Below, one piece after another: positions 1 to 5,286 of a stretch of 5,322 bases of DNA. The notes below the pieces were generated by a model that searched no databases, was not told where the DNA came from, and worked only from the letters and a program-made list of their open reading frames with translations. Numbering within the stretch: the first letter of the stretch is position 1; every line of letters begins with the position of its first letter. The DNA lies in contig JAFOAB010000350.1 in NCBI GenBank assembly GCA_017382555.1, positions 1 through 5,322 on the forward strand, given 5' to 3'. The position numbers and the translations under genes are program-made. Source of the stretch: Clostridia bacterium. Lineage in GTDB: Bacteria; Bacillota; Clostridia; Oscillospirales; CAG-272.

Positions 1-1220
1 ACAAATCCGCCCGCAGATCCTCCTGCGGTTGCCTTTGTGCCGTCCATATTCCAGCGCATACCGAAGGCATCCTCGTCGGTATAACCGGCGATGAGGACTT
101 TGAGTGTTTTTTCAGCGCACTCAAAATATCTCGGACGCGCGTATTCCGTATCCTCAAGCAGCTTTGCGGAAAGCATCAGCTCGTGCGCAAACCAGCCGAG
201 GTTACAAACGTCTGCGGGGAGATAGTTCGTGTTTATACTGCGTATGTAATTTATCTGAATAAGTCCGTTTTCAAACTGTGAATCGCACCAAGCGTCAAGG
301 CAGGAAAGACCCATTTCAAGATATCTTCCGTCACCCTCGCGCTTCCACTTTTCAAGGTAATGGCGCGCGGCACTGCAGCACTGACCGGACCAACCGCACT
401 CGTATACCTCCCAAGGCATATACTGGCCGTCCTTGTCGGGGCAATCGCGGTATGCGTTACCCACCATATATACGCCGTTTGAAAGCTTCTTGGTGTGCGC
501 CTCTATCTGCGCGTATCCCGCCTTGCGCGCAAGCGCGGAGTCGATATGTGCCTTATGCTCAAATGGGAAAATATCGCAAAGGCGGTCAATAAGCGTTGCG
601 GTACCGTAATTGAGCCACATGGGCTTAGCGCAGAAAACGTACACCTCGCAAGTAAATTCCTCACCTACCGCAAGCGCCATAAAGTTCTCATATCCCTCGC
701 TTGAAACGTCGTGATCGGTATATTCAAGGGGCATATTGGAATCGGGCCACAGAATGCGGTGGCGCTTATCGTTCTCCGCAAAAATTACGGATGCGGAGCA
801 AATGAGATTGGCCTTGGAAAGGGTGGATGCAAAAAGCGCCGTTACGGTCTCTGCGTTTTCAAAAACCGTACAAGCGGGCACGGAGGTGCGGTCTGAGGAA
901 TAAGTCCAGACAACGCCGTCCTTCTCCCAGCCGTGCGGTTCTGTGCCGTCGCTACGAAGGTTTCCGTTATAAGAAACGGAGGGGATGGTATATCTTTCGG
1001 GCGCATAGTCTGCCGCAACGTCGAAAATGAACTGCACTTCCCTATTTTCGGTGCTTTCATTTTTATAAGTACGGCGCACAACGTACGTGTCGTCATACTT
1101 CTTTTCTACGGTATCGGTAACGGAAAAGCCCGCGAGCCTTGCATCGGTTTCAACGCCGCCCTTTTCCTTTATAAGCGCGGGAAGAATTGTAAGCTTGTCA
1201 AAAAGTTTTACTGTATCCAT
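1..1220 (-). CDS. Six-hairpin glycosidase-like protein, 3' end beyond the window
   Basis: The minus strand is open without a stop from an ATG at 1220 to the left edge: 406 codons plus two bases. The start is supported by GAGGTG at 1225-1230, four bases upstream, and by a promoter just beyond it. I see no signal peptide or membrane segment, so the protein is probably cytoplasmic. Residues 1-200 look like a beta-rich domain. From about residue 210 the pattern turns helical, with conserved-looking aromatic, acidic and glycine clusters: PWEVYECGWSGQ at 269-280, LDAWCDSQFENG at 308-319, and NLGWFAHEL at 340-348. This order, a beta-sandwich followed by an alpha/alpha toroid, matches six-hairpin glycosidases and related sugar-active proteins. 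The assignment comes from fold-like pattern, not a recognised named family; substrate and catalytic residues are unknown. It is cysteine-rich for its size, which fits a cytoplasmic location. Coding is certain from length, codon pattern, RBS and promoter; the function is tentative. Confidence 0.8.
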   Translation of the reverse strand, partial: MDTVKLFDKLTILPALIKEKGGVETDARLAGFSVTDTVEKKYDDTYVVRRTYKNESTENREVQFIFDVAADYAPERYTIPSVSYNGNLRSDGTEPHGWEKDGVVWTYSSDRTSVPACTVFENAETVTALFASTLSKANLICSASVIFAENDKRHRILWPDSNMPLEYTDHDVSSEGYENFMALAVGEEFTCEVYVFCAKPMWLNYGTATLIDRLCDIFPFEHKAHIDSALARKAGYAQIEAHTKKLSNGVYMVGNAYRDCPDKDGQYMPWEVYECGWSGQCCSAARHYLEKWKREGDGRYLEMGLSCLDAWCDSQFENGLIQINYIRSINTNYLPADVCNLGWFAHELMLSAKLLEDTEYARPRYFECAEKTLKVLIAGYTDEDAFGMRWNMDGTKATAGGSAGGF

Positions 1221-1247
1221 ATAGCACCTCAAAATGCTTTTTTCTTT

Positions 1248-1276
1248 ATAATACAATATGCGCACCGCAATGTAAA
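1248..1276 (-). promoter_or_regulatory. Sigma-A promoter of the glycosidase-like gene
   Basis: Read on the minus strand, TTTACA (1271-1276) is followed by a 17-base spacer and TATTAT (1248-1253). Each box differs from consensus at one position. The predicted transcription start is near 1241, giving a leader of about 20 bases before the ATG at 1220. Confidence 0.65.
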
Positions 1277-1416
1277 CAGATATAAGAAAATTTCAGCAAA
1301 ATAAATGAAAGCATCGCGCAAGCCATCATCTTGACACAACAAGCGGAAGGTGCTATCATTGTCTCGTACCCATTATCACAAACGAAAGCCTTGGCTTTTA
1401 TCGGTCGGTAATCATT
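1277..1416. other. Intergenic spacer, no supported gene
   Basis: This stretch lies between the promoter of the leftward glycosidase-like gene and the TauE remnant. It has no reading frame with both a start codon and a ribosome binding site. One plus-strand frame is open without an ATG from 1286 to the TAA at 1409-1411 and encodes protein-like sequence (QAIILTQQAEGAIIVSYPL), which may be chance or decayed coding sequence. A small palindrome, AAAGCC-TT-GGCTTT, lies at 1385-1398. It has no U-tract worth calling a terminator. Confidence 0.5.
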
Positions 1417-1494
1417 ATGCTGTTTATTGTATTTGCAGTTGCGCTTTGCGCGTCCGTGATCGGCGCCATATGCGGCATAGGCGGGGGAAGGTGA
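1417..1494 (+). pseudogene. N-terminal remnant of a TauE/SafE (TSUP) family permease
   Basis: An ATG at 1417 opens a 25-codon frame ending in TGA at 1492-1494. It encodes one hydrophobic segment (MLFIVFAVALCASVIGA) followed by ICGIGGG and then Arg-stop. TSUP-family transporters of the TauE/SafE type usually begin this way: a first membrane helix ending in a G-x-G-G-G motif, normally followed by a V-I-I-x-P-type stretch. Full proteins are about 250 residues, so only about a tenth remains. No ribosome binding site precedes the ATG, and the frame is lost exactly where repeat-like sequence begins. I read it as a broken gene. A genuine 25-residue membrane peptide is a weaker alternative. Confidence 0.55.
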
Positions 1495-1515
1495 CAGCCA
1501 AAGCTGACGGATGAG
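1483..1515. repeat. Probable fragment of a clostridial dispersed intergenic repeat
   Basis: The block GGGGGAAGGTGACAGCC, then AAAGCTGACGGATGAG, resembles a short repeat I remember from many clostridial genomes, of the form GGGGAAGGTGGCAGCC-loop-GGCTGACGGATGAG. It contains a small inverted repeat, CAGC-CAAA-GCTG (1496-1507). It starts inside the GGGGG run of the TauE remnant. The match is from memory and there is only one copy in this window, so repeat status is an inference. Confidence 0.4.
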
Positions 1516-1543
1516 TCGTTCAACATCACAGATCACCGAACAC

Positions 1544-1590
1544 AAAAAGAAATCCGAACCCTTCGCCTACCGGCTTTTGGTTCGGATTTC
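1544..1590 (-). terminator. Intrinsic terminator of the tRNA-Leu unit
   Basis: GAAATCCGAACC (1549-1560) pairs perfectly with GGTTCGGATTTC (1579-1590), a 12-bp stem with an 18-base loop. On the minus strand the stem is followed by TTTTTGTG (complement of 1541-1548), the U-tract expected for leftward transcription. It lies eight bases beyond the tRNA 3' end and insulates the unit from the decayed spacer and the glycosidase-like gene. Confidence 0.85.
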
Positions 1591-1597
1591 TACTGTT

Positions 1598-1682
1598 TGG
1601 TGCGGGTAACAGGGGTCGAACCTGCACATCGAAAGACACCAGATCCTAAGTCTGGCGCGTCTGCCAATTCCGCCATACCCGC
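1598..1682 (-). tRNA. tRNA-Leu, anticodon UAG
   Basis: The minus strand folds as a complete class II tRNA of 85 bases. The acceptor arms GCGGGTA and TACCCGC pair over seven bases, with discriminator A and an encoded CCA (complement of 1598-1600). The D-loop carries AATTGGCAGA. The anticodon stem CCAGA/TCTGG encloses the loop CTTAGGA, giving anticodon TAG, which reads CUA and other CUN leucine codons. A long variable arm follows, as expected for leucine tRNA. The T arm is GCAGG-TTCGACC-CCTGT with one G-U pair. The gene is a single-tRNA unit with its own promoter and terminator. Confidence 0.97.
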
Positions 1683-1694
1683 ATTAACTTTATT

Positions 1695-1723
1695 ATTATA
1701 TTATACTTTAATTACATTGTCAA
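1695..1723 (-). promoter_or_regulatory. Perfect-consensus promoter of tRNA-Leu
   Basis: On the minus strand TTGACA (1718-1723) and TATAAT (1695-1700) are separated by exactly 17 bases, a perfect sigma-A/sigma-70 promoter. The -10 box ends 12 bases before the tRNA 5' end, leaving a leader of about six bases for RNase P to remove. A second TATAAT in the spacer has only 12-base spacing and is unlikely to be used. Confidence 0.9.
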
Positions 1724-1732
1724 TAGGCGGTG

Positions 1733-1746
1733 TGCGCAAATGCGCA
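1733..1746. repeat. Tandem palindrome TGCGCA-AA-TGCGCA
   Basis: Two copies of the self-complementary hexamer TGCGCA are separated by AA, between the divergent tRNA-Leu and acetyltransferase promoters. The whole 14-base block is close to an inverted repeat and could be an operator or a small hairpin. A further TGCGCA (1259-1264) sits in the spacer of the glycosidase-like promoter. The hexamer also occurs inside genes, so a regulatory role is unproven. Confidence 0.25.
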
Positions 1747-1793
1747 TTGCTGAAAAACTATTTAATTTTTGTTTACCCCTAAAATCTTTTTCC

Positions 1794-1822
1794 TTGCAAA
1801 TACATATATTATGTGCCATAAT
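1794..1822 (+). promoter_or_regulatory. Probable promoter of the GNAT gene
   Basis: TTGCAA (1794-1799), a 17-base spacer and CATAAT (1817-1822) form a moderate sigma-A promoter. The predicted start of transcription near 1829 gives a leader of about 29 bases before the ATG at 1858. The surrounding DNA is AT-rich, as is usual for such promoters. Confidence 0.55.
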
Positions 1823-1857
1823 ATATACCATAATAACTGTAATTGGAAGAAAAACCT

Positions 1858-2601
1858 ATGAACATACAATACAAACTACACAACCTCCTCGCGCTTGAAT
1901 ACAACTGCTCGCCCGAGGATTTTGATCGAGGAAAAAACGTAATTACAGAATCTGCGCTCATTGACGGGCGGAGGATTTACGGAAGCGAGAAATACTTCTT
2001 TCATATGGTCACGCTTGGGGGTAATGCGGTGATAACCGCGGATCCTTGCCTGCACCCCTTTCTCAAGGATTACGCAGAGGGCAAGCCCGGGCATTGGCTT
2101 TTCGAGATACCGAACCTCCTGCCAATCGAAGCGGAGCTGAACAAATACTCGTATTCGCTTACACAAACGCATCATATGTTTTTGCCCGCGAGACACGTAT
2201 GCCCTATGATCTCTCTGCCCGTAAAATGGTATTACGGTGAGGAAATACATAGCTTTTACGGTGACGAGCGTTTTCCGAATGCGATATGCGACCGCTTCCA
2301 CCCCGAGCGCCCCGACCGCATTGTTGTCGTCGCGCTTGACGGCGATAAGATAATGGGAATGGCGGGCTGCTCCGAGGATGCAAAGGGCTGGATGCAGATT
2401 GGCATTGACGTTATGCCCCAATACCGCTCTCTCGGCATAGGAACGTACCTCGTTACTCTACTGAAAAACAAAATTGAGGAGATGGGTGATATTCCCTTCT
2501 ACGGCACAAGCGTCTCCAACTATCATTCGTGGAACATCGCCCTTAGATGCGGCTTCAAGCCCGCATGGGTCGAAATCGGTGCAAAAAGAAAAAACGAGTA
2601 A
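1858..2601 (+). CDS. GNAT family N-acetyltransferase with an N-terminal extension domain
   Basis: The 247-residue protein should transfer an acetyl group from acetyl-CoA to an amine; the acceptor is unknown. The GNAT domain occupies about residues 152-240. It contains the acetyl-CoA pyrophosphate-binding motif A, QYRSLGIGT (188-196, pattern R-x-x-G-x-G), then NYHSWNIALRCGFKPAW (221-237), typical of the C-terminal half of the fold. Residues 1-150 form a separate region with repeated aromatic and His residues, such as KYFFHMVTLGGNAVITAD (45-62), HPFL (66-69) and TQTHHMFLP (102-110). I recall similar whole-length proteins in clostridia, annotated only as GNAT. The start is the ATG at 1858 because GGAAG (1845-1849) lies eight bases upstream; an in-frame TTG at 1843 has no such site. 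No terminator is visible before the next promoter, so some read-through into the transporter operon is possible. Confidence 0.9.
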   Translation: MNIQYKLHNLLALEYNCSPEDFDRGKNVITESALIDGRRIYGSEKYFFHMVTLGGNAVITADPCLHPFLKDYAEGKPGHWLFEIPNLLPIEAELNKYSYSLTQTHHMFLPARHVCPMISLPVKWYYGEEIHSFYGDERFPNAICDRFHPERPDRIVVVALDGDKIMGMAGCSEDAKGWMQIGIDVMPQYRSLGIGTYLVTLLKNKIEEMGDIPFYGTSVSNYHSWNIALRCGFKPAWVEIGAKRKNE

Positions 2602-2657
2602 AATATTCAAATTGATGCATAAATATATATAAATAATGAAAGTTTTTCCAAAATCCA

Positions 2658-2686
2658 TTGACAAATAACGCTTTCTACAATATAAT
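2658..2686 (+). promoter_or_regulatory. Perfect-consensus promoter of the amino acid ABC operon
   Basis: TTGACA (2658-2663), 17 bases, TATAAT (2681-2686). Both boxes and the spacing are consensus. The start site should fall near 2693, giving a leader of about 43 bases. That leader is too short for a T-box or riboswitch, so any amino acid control would have to act through a protein operator or elsewhere. Confidence 0.85.
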
Positions 2687-2708
2687 AAGTCCTGTCACTA
2701 AATTATTT

Positions 2709-2724
2709 TGCGGTATAATCCGCA
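2709..2724 (+). other. Small leader hairpin next to the ribosome binding site
   Basis: TGCGG (2709-2713) pairs with CCGCA (2720-2724) around a TATAAT loop, ending one base before the GGAGG at 2726-2730. It may keep the RBS exposed or stabilise the 5' end of the transcript. The loop could also be a second -10 box, but no good -35 lies at the right distance. Confidence 0.35.
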
Positions 2725-2735
2725 TGGAGGAAATC

Positions 2736-3593
2736 ATGAAAAAGCTTATATCCCTTCTGCTTTGCGCACTCTTCATTCTTTCTTCTGCTCTCGTATTCAC
2801 CGGATGCGGCGCAGAGAAGACCCTTATCGTTCAGACCAATGCATACTTCGCTCCCTTTGAGTACTACGAAGGCACCACCATTACCGGTGTTGACGTAGAG
2901 ATCATGGAAAAGGTTGCCGAGAAGCTCGGCATGAAGCTCGAGTTCGTAAACGTAGAGTTTGCAGCTATCATTGATAACGTTGCAGCAGGCAAGATCTGCG
3001 ATGCAGGTGCTGCAGGCATCACCGTTACCGATGCTCGTCTTGAGAAGGTTGACTTCTCCAACACCTACTTCACCTCCGTTCAGTACGTTGTATACAAGAA
3101 CGGCGCACTCACCCCCGCAGGCAAGACCGCTGACGGTGACGATTACGTTACTTGGGATCAGCTCGCAGGCCTCAAGATCGGTGTTCAGCAGGATACCACC
3201 GGTGACTTCTACGTAAGCGACGAGATCGCTGCGAAGGAGGGCGAGGACGGCTACGATTGGACCGGCGTTCTTAACGGCTCCGGCGCTGAGGTTGCACGCT
3301 TCGACAGCGCACAGCTTGCTGTTGACGCTATCGGTGCTAACACCTGCGACGTTGCAGTTTGCGATATGCTCCCCGCTGAGTACATTGTAGGCAAGAACAC
3401 CCAGTACTCCTGCGCAGCTCTCTACTACAAGGGCGGCGACGGCGAGGCTGACTACCCCACCGCAGAGGATTACGCTATCTGCGTTGCTAAGGGCAACAAG
3501 GAGCTTCTTGATGCTATCAACGCTGTACTCGCTGAGCTTGGTGCCGAGGGTATAAACGCACTCGTTCTCAAGCACATGGGTATGGATAAGTAA
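2736..3593 (+). CDS. Amino acid ABC transporter substrate-binding lipoprotein, family 3
   Basis: This 285-residue protein is the extracellular receptor of a polar amino acid importer, probably anchored to the outer face of the membrane. It has a lipoprotein signal peptide: MKK, a hydrophobic core, then VFTGC with lipidated Cys24. Phe at -3 is unusual but tolerated. The family 3 solute-binding domain (SBP_bac_3) spans about 30-282. Its marks are NAYFAPFEYYEG (35-46), GVDVEIMEKVAEKLG (51-65), ITVTDARLEKVDFSNTYF (95-112) with Arg101, which by family analogy binds the ligand carboxylate, LKIGVQQDTTGD (146-157), and CDVAVCDMLPA (204-214), with Asp210 where the family places the amino-group ligand. 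GGAGG (2726-2730) five bases upstream fixes the ATG at 2736. An in-frame TTG at 2658 is the -35 box itself and is not a start. Strong preference for AAG over AAA and for GCT/GCA suggests high expression. The ligand cannot be told from sequence. Confidence 0.95.
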   Translation: MKKLISLLLCALFILSSALVFTGCGAEKTLIVQTNAYFAPFEYYEGTTITGVDVEIMEKVAEKLGMKLEFVNVEFAAIIDNVAAGKICDAGAAGITVTDARLEKVDFSNTYFTSVQYVVYKNGALTPAGKTADGDDYVTWDQLAGLKIGVQQDTTGDFYVSDEIAAKEGEDGYDWTGVLNGSGAEVARFDSAQLAVDAIGANTCDVAVCDMLPAEYIVGKNTQYSCAALYYKGGDGEADYPTAEDYAICVAKGNKELLDAINAVLAELGAEGINALVLKHMGMDK

Positions 3594-3610
3594 TTAACTA
3601 CTAATACCAA

Positions 3611-3636
3611 GGGGCTGCACGGAAACGCGCAGCCCC
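3611..3636 (+). other. Intercistronic hairpin between the binding protein and permease genes
   Basis: GGGGCTGC (3611-3618) pairs with GCAGCCCC (3629-3636). Past one mismatch, an inner CG-GAAA-CG forms a GNRA-like tetraloop. It is followed by ATTTAATG, not a real U-tract, so it is more likely an mRNA-stabilising or partly terminating hairpin. Such a structure would raise binding-protein output relative to the permease and ATPase. Confidence 0.7.
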
Positions 3637-3654
3637 ATTTAATGAGGATAGAAA

Positions 3655-4347
3655 ATGTTTCTAAAAAACCTTGTGGAGATATTCAGCACCGCTAAGTATC
3701 TCGACATATTCTTCAACGGCCTGAAGCTGACGCTGATAATCTCCGTCGGTGCCGCTTTGCTCGGTCTTCTTTTGGGTGTTATCGTTGCTCTTATCAAGCT
3801 CACCCCCAAGGAAAACAAGGCAATGGCTGTGCCGCGCCTTATCTGTGATATCTACATAACGGTAGTACGCGGAACTCCTATGGCGCTTCAGCTGTTTATT
3901 ATGGCATTCGTTATTCTTACCATCCGCGGCTTTCCCCAGGCTGTTACCGCTATTATCGCATTCGGAATCAATTCCGGCGCTTACGTTGCGGAAAATATCC
4001 GTGCGGGAATCCTTTCCGTTGATATAGGACAGACAGAGGCAGGTCTTTCCCTCGGTCTCTCCCAGAAGACCACAATGATGCGCATCGTTATTCCGCAGGC
4101 GATAAAGAACGTTATCCCCGCTATCGGTAACGAGCTGATTGCCCTTATCAAGGAAACCTCAATCGTTACGATGATAGGTATGCAGGACCTTACCGCTGCC
4201 GCAAAGAACGTTGGCGGAGGAAACAATCTTGCAAGCTATTTTGCACCTATGGTGGTTGCGGCTATATTCTATCTTGCGATAGTATACGCACTTACCTTTG
4301 CTATCAAGATCATTGAAAGGAGGTTGAGGGCAAGTGATAAGCGTTAA
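3655..4347 (+). CDS. Amino acid ABC transporter permease (HisM/GlnP type)
   Basis: This 230-residue integral membrane protein forms the translocation channel, probably as a homodimer because only one permease gene is present. Hydrophobic segments lie at about 22-47, 77-104, 153-175 and 195-219, with possible shorter helices between. The conserved VVRGTP (70-75) of the polar amino acid permease family is present. The cytoplasmic EAA loop fits the classic spacing exactly: EAG (128-130), Gly134, then IVIP (144-147). This loop docks with the ATPase. PAIGNELIALIKETSIV (155-171) is a family hallmark. The length is usual for the family. GAGGA (3644-3648), six bases before the ATG, supports the start. 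The last 14 bases overlap the ATPase gene, so translation of the two is probably coupled. The neighbours make this the channel of the same importer. Confidence 0.95.
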   Translation: MFLKNLVEIFSTAKYLDIFFNGLKLTLIISVGAALLGLLLGVIVALIKLTPKENKAMAVPRLICDIYITVVRGTPMALQLFIMAFVILTIRGFPQAVTAIIAFGINSGAYVAENIRAGILSVDIGQTEAGLSLGLSQKTTMMRIVIPQAIKNVIPAIGNELIALIKETSIVTMIGMQDLTAAAKNVGGGNNLASYFAPMVVAAIFYLAIVYALTFAIKIIERRLRASDKR

Positions 4348-5236
4348 AAGCGTATCCAAAAACTTTGGCGAGGTCAAGGTACTGAAAAACGTATCCTGTG
4401 ACATCAAAAAGGGCGAGCGAGTAGTTATCATCGGTCCCTCCGGAAGCGGTAAAAGCACACTGCTCCGCTGTATGAACCTTCTTGAAAAGCCCACGGGCGG
4501 CGAGGTTTGGCTTGAGGATAAAATGATAACCTCGGCTGATGCCTATCTGCATCCCGAAATTATAGCGCTCGGCTCTACGGCCGGCAAGCTGATTGCCTCC
4601 GGTATGGAAAGCGGTGCGGCTGTTGATAAGATAATCGCAGAGCGCCTTCTTAAAAAGAACGAGGGCAACGCCTTCAATGCCGCTATCAAGGCATACAATG
4701 CGGAAAACTCCATTCCCCTTAACGTTGCACGTCGCCGTATGGGTATGGTGTTCCAGCATTTCAATCTCTTTAACAATCTTACCATTATGGATAACCTCAC
4801 CCTTGCCCCCGTTGAATTAAAGCTTAAAACAAAGGCAGAGGCAACGGAAAAGGCAATGGAACTGCTTGCGCGTATCGGACTTACCGACAAGGCAAACGAG
4901 TACCCGAGCCGTCTTTCGGGCGGTCAGAAGCAGCGTATCGCCATTATTCGCGCGCTTGCTATGGAGCCCGAGGTAATGCTCTTTGACGAGCCTACCTCAG
5001 CCCTTGACCCCGAGCTTGTAGGCGAGGTGCTTTCCGTAATGCGCTCCCTTGCGGACGAGGGTATGACCATGGTAGTAGTTACCCACGAGATGAACTTCGC
5101 AAAGAACGTTGCAAACCGCGTGCTGTTTATGGCAGACGGAAACATCGCAGAGGAGGGCGCACCCGAGCAGATCTTCAACGATCCCGCAAACCCCAGAACG
5201 CGCCAGTTCTTACATTCTGTTCTTAACAAAGACTAA
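4334..5236 (+). CDS. Amino acid ABC transporter ATP-binding protein with an internal insertion
   Basis: The 300-residue ATPase powers the importer from the cytoplasmic face. All nucleotide-binding motifs are intact: Walker A GPSGSGKST (34-42), Q-loop Gln141 in GMVFQHFNLF, signature LSGGQKQR (194-201), Walker B VMLFDEP (214-220) with Glu219 as catalytic base, D-loop SALD (222-225) and switch His251. The C-terminus (TRQFLHSVL) is typical of the GlnQ/HisP group. The group is usually 240-255 residues. The excess lies between IT (65-66) and RRRMGMVFQ (133-141), where about a dozen residues are expected and about 66 are found. The insertion is Ala-rich and probably helical. IIRALA after the signature replaces the common IARALA. 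The start is a GTG at 4334, with AAGGAGG (4317-4323) ten bases upstream, overlapping the permease end by 14 bases. Frame and codon use run smoothly through the insertion, so this is not an assembly frameshift. Confidence 0.95.
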   Translation: MISVKSVSKNFGEVKVLKNVSCDIKKGERVVIIGPSGSGKSTLLRCMNLLEKPTGGEVWLEDKMITSADAYLHPEIIALGSTAGKLIASGMESGAAVDKIIAERLLKKNEGNAFNAAIKAYNAENSIPLNVARRRMGMVFQHFNLFNNLTIMDNLTLAPVELKLKTKAEATEKAMELLARIGLTDKANEYPSRLSGGQKQRIAIIRALAMEPEVMLFDEPTSALDPELVGEVLSVMRSLADEGMTMVVVTHEMNFAKNVANRVLFMADGNIAEEGAPEQIFNDPANPRTRQFLHSVLNKD

Positions 5237-5243
5237 ACAACAA

Positions 5244-5286
5244 AAAAATGCATTGCGACTGATATCGCAATGCATTTTTGTTATTT
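5244..5286. terminator. Bidirectional intrinsic terminator after the ABC operon
   Basis: ATGCATTGCGA (5248-5258) pairs perfectly with TCGCAATGCAT (5265-5275) around the loop CTGATA. The stem is extended by A:T pairs and followed by TTTTTGTTATTT on the plus strand. The AAAAAAA run at 5242-5248 provides a U-tract for minus-strand transcription too. It lies about 10 bases after the ATPase stop and suits two convergent genes. Confidence 0.9.

Noticed and set aside
278..1304. Several plus-strand frames of 60-120 codons
   Set aside because: They overlap one another, have Arg/Lys-rich low-information products, and lie opposite the long minus-strand glycosidase-like gene, which has its own promoter and RBS.
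1246..1545. A 99-codon minus-strand frame across the decayed spacer
   Set aside because: It runs through the tRNA terminator U-tract, the repeat-like block and the antisense of the TauE remnant, ends in the next gene's promoter, and has no convincing RBS or domain.
1277..1600. Integrated element at the tRNA-Leu 3' end
   Set aside because: I found no second copy of the tRNA 3' end as an attachment repeat and no integrase; the spacer holds only decayed fragments.
1597..1782. A 61-codon plus-strand frame with product containing VTGVEPAHRKTPDPKSG
   Set aside because: It is translated from the strand opposite tRNA-Leu, a well-known source of false proteins.
1843..1857. TTG at 1843 as the start of the acetyltransferase
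   Set aside because: No ribosome binding site precedes it, and GGAAG used by the ATG at 1858 would lie inside the coding sequence.
1876..2421. A 181-codon minus-strand frame opposite the acetyltransferase gene
   Set aside because: No recognisable domain or RBS, and it lies fully within the well-supported GNAT gene.
2658..2735. TTG at 2658 as the start of the binding-protein gene
   Set aside because: This TTG is part of the TTGACA -35 box and would put 26 residues before an intact lipoprotein signal peptide. The ATG at 2736 has GGAGG at the right distance.
2687..2735. T-box or amino acid riboswitch in the ABC operon leader
   Set aside because: The predicted leader is only about 43 bases and holds one 5-bp hairpin, too little for any known aptamer.
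2703..3575. A 290-codon open frame on the minus strand opposite the binding-protein gene
   Set aside because: It mirrors the strongly biased codons of the plus-strand gene, has no RBS or promoter, and its product is a repetitive Val/Leu/Ala-rich sequence. The plus-strand frame is a clear family 3 binding protein.
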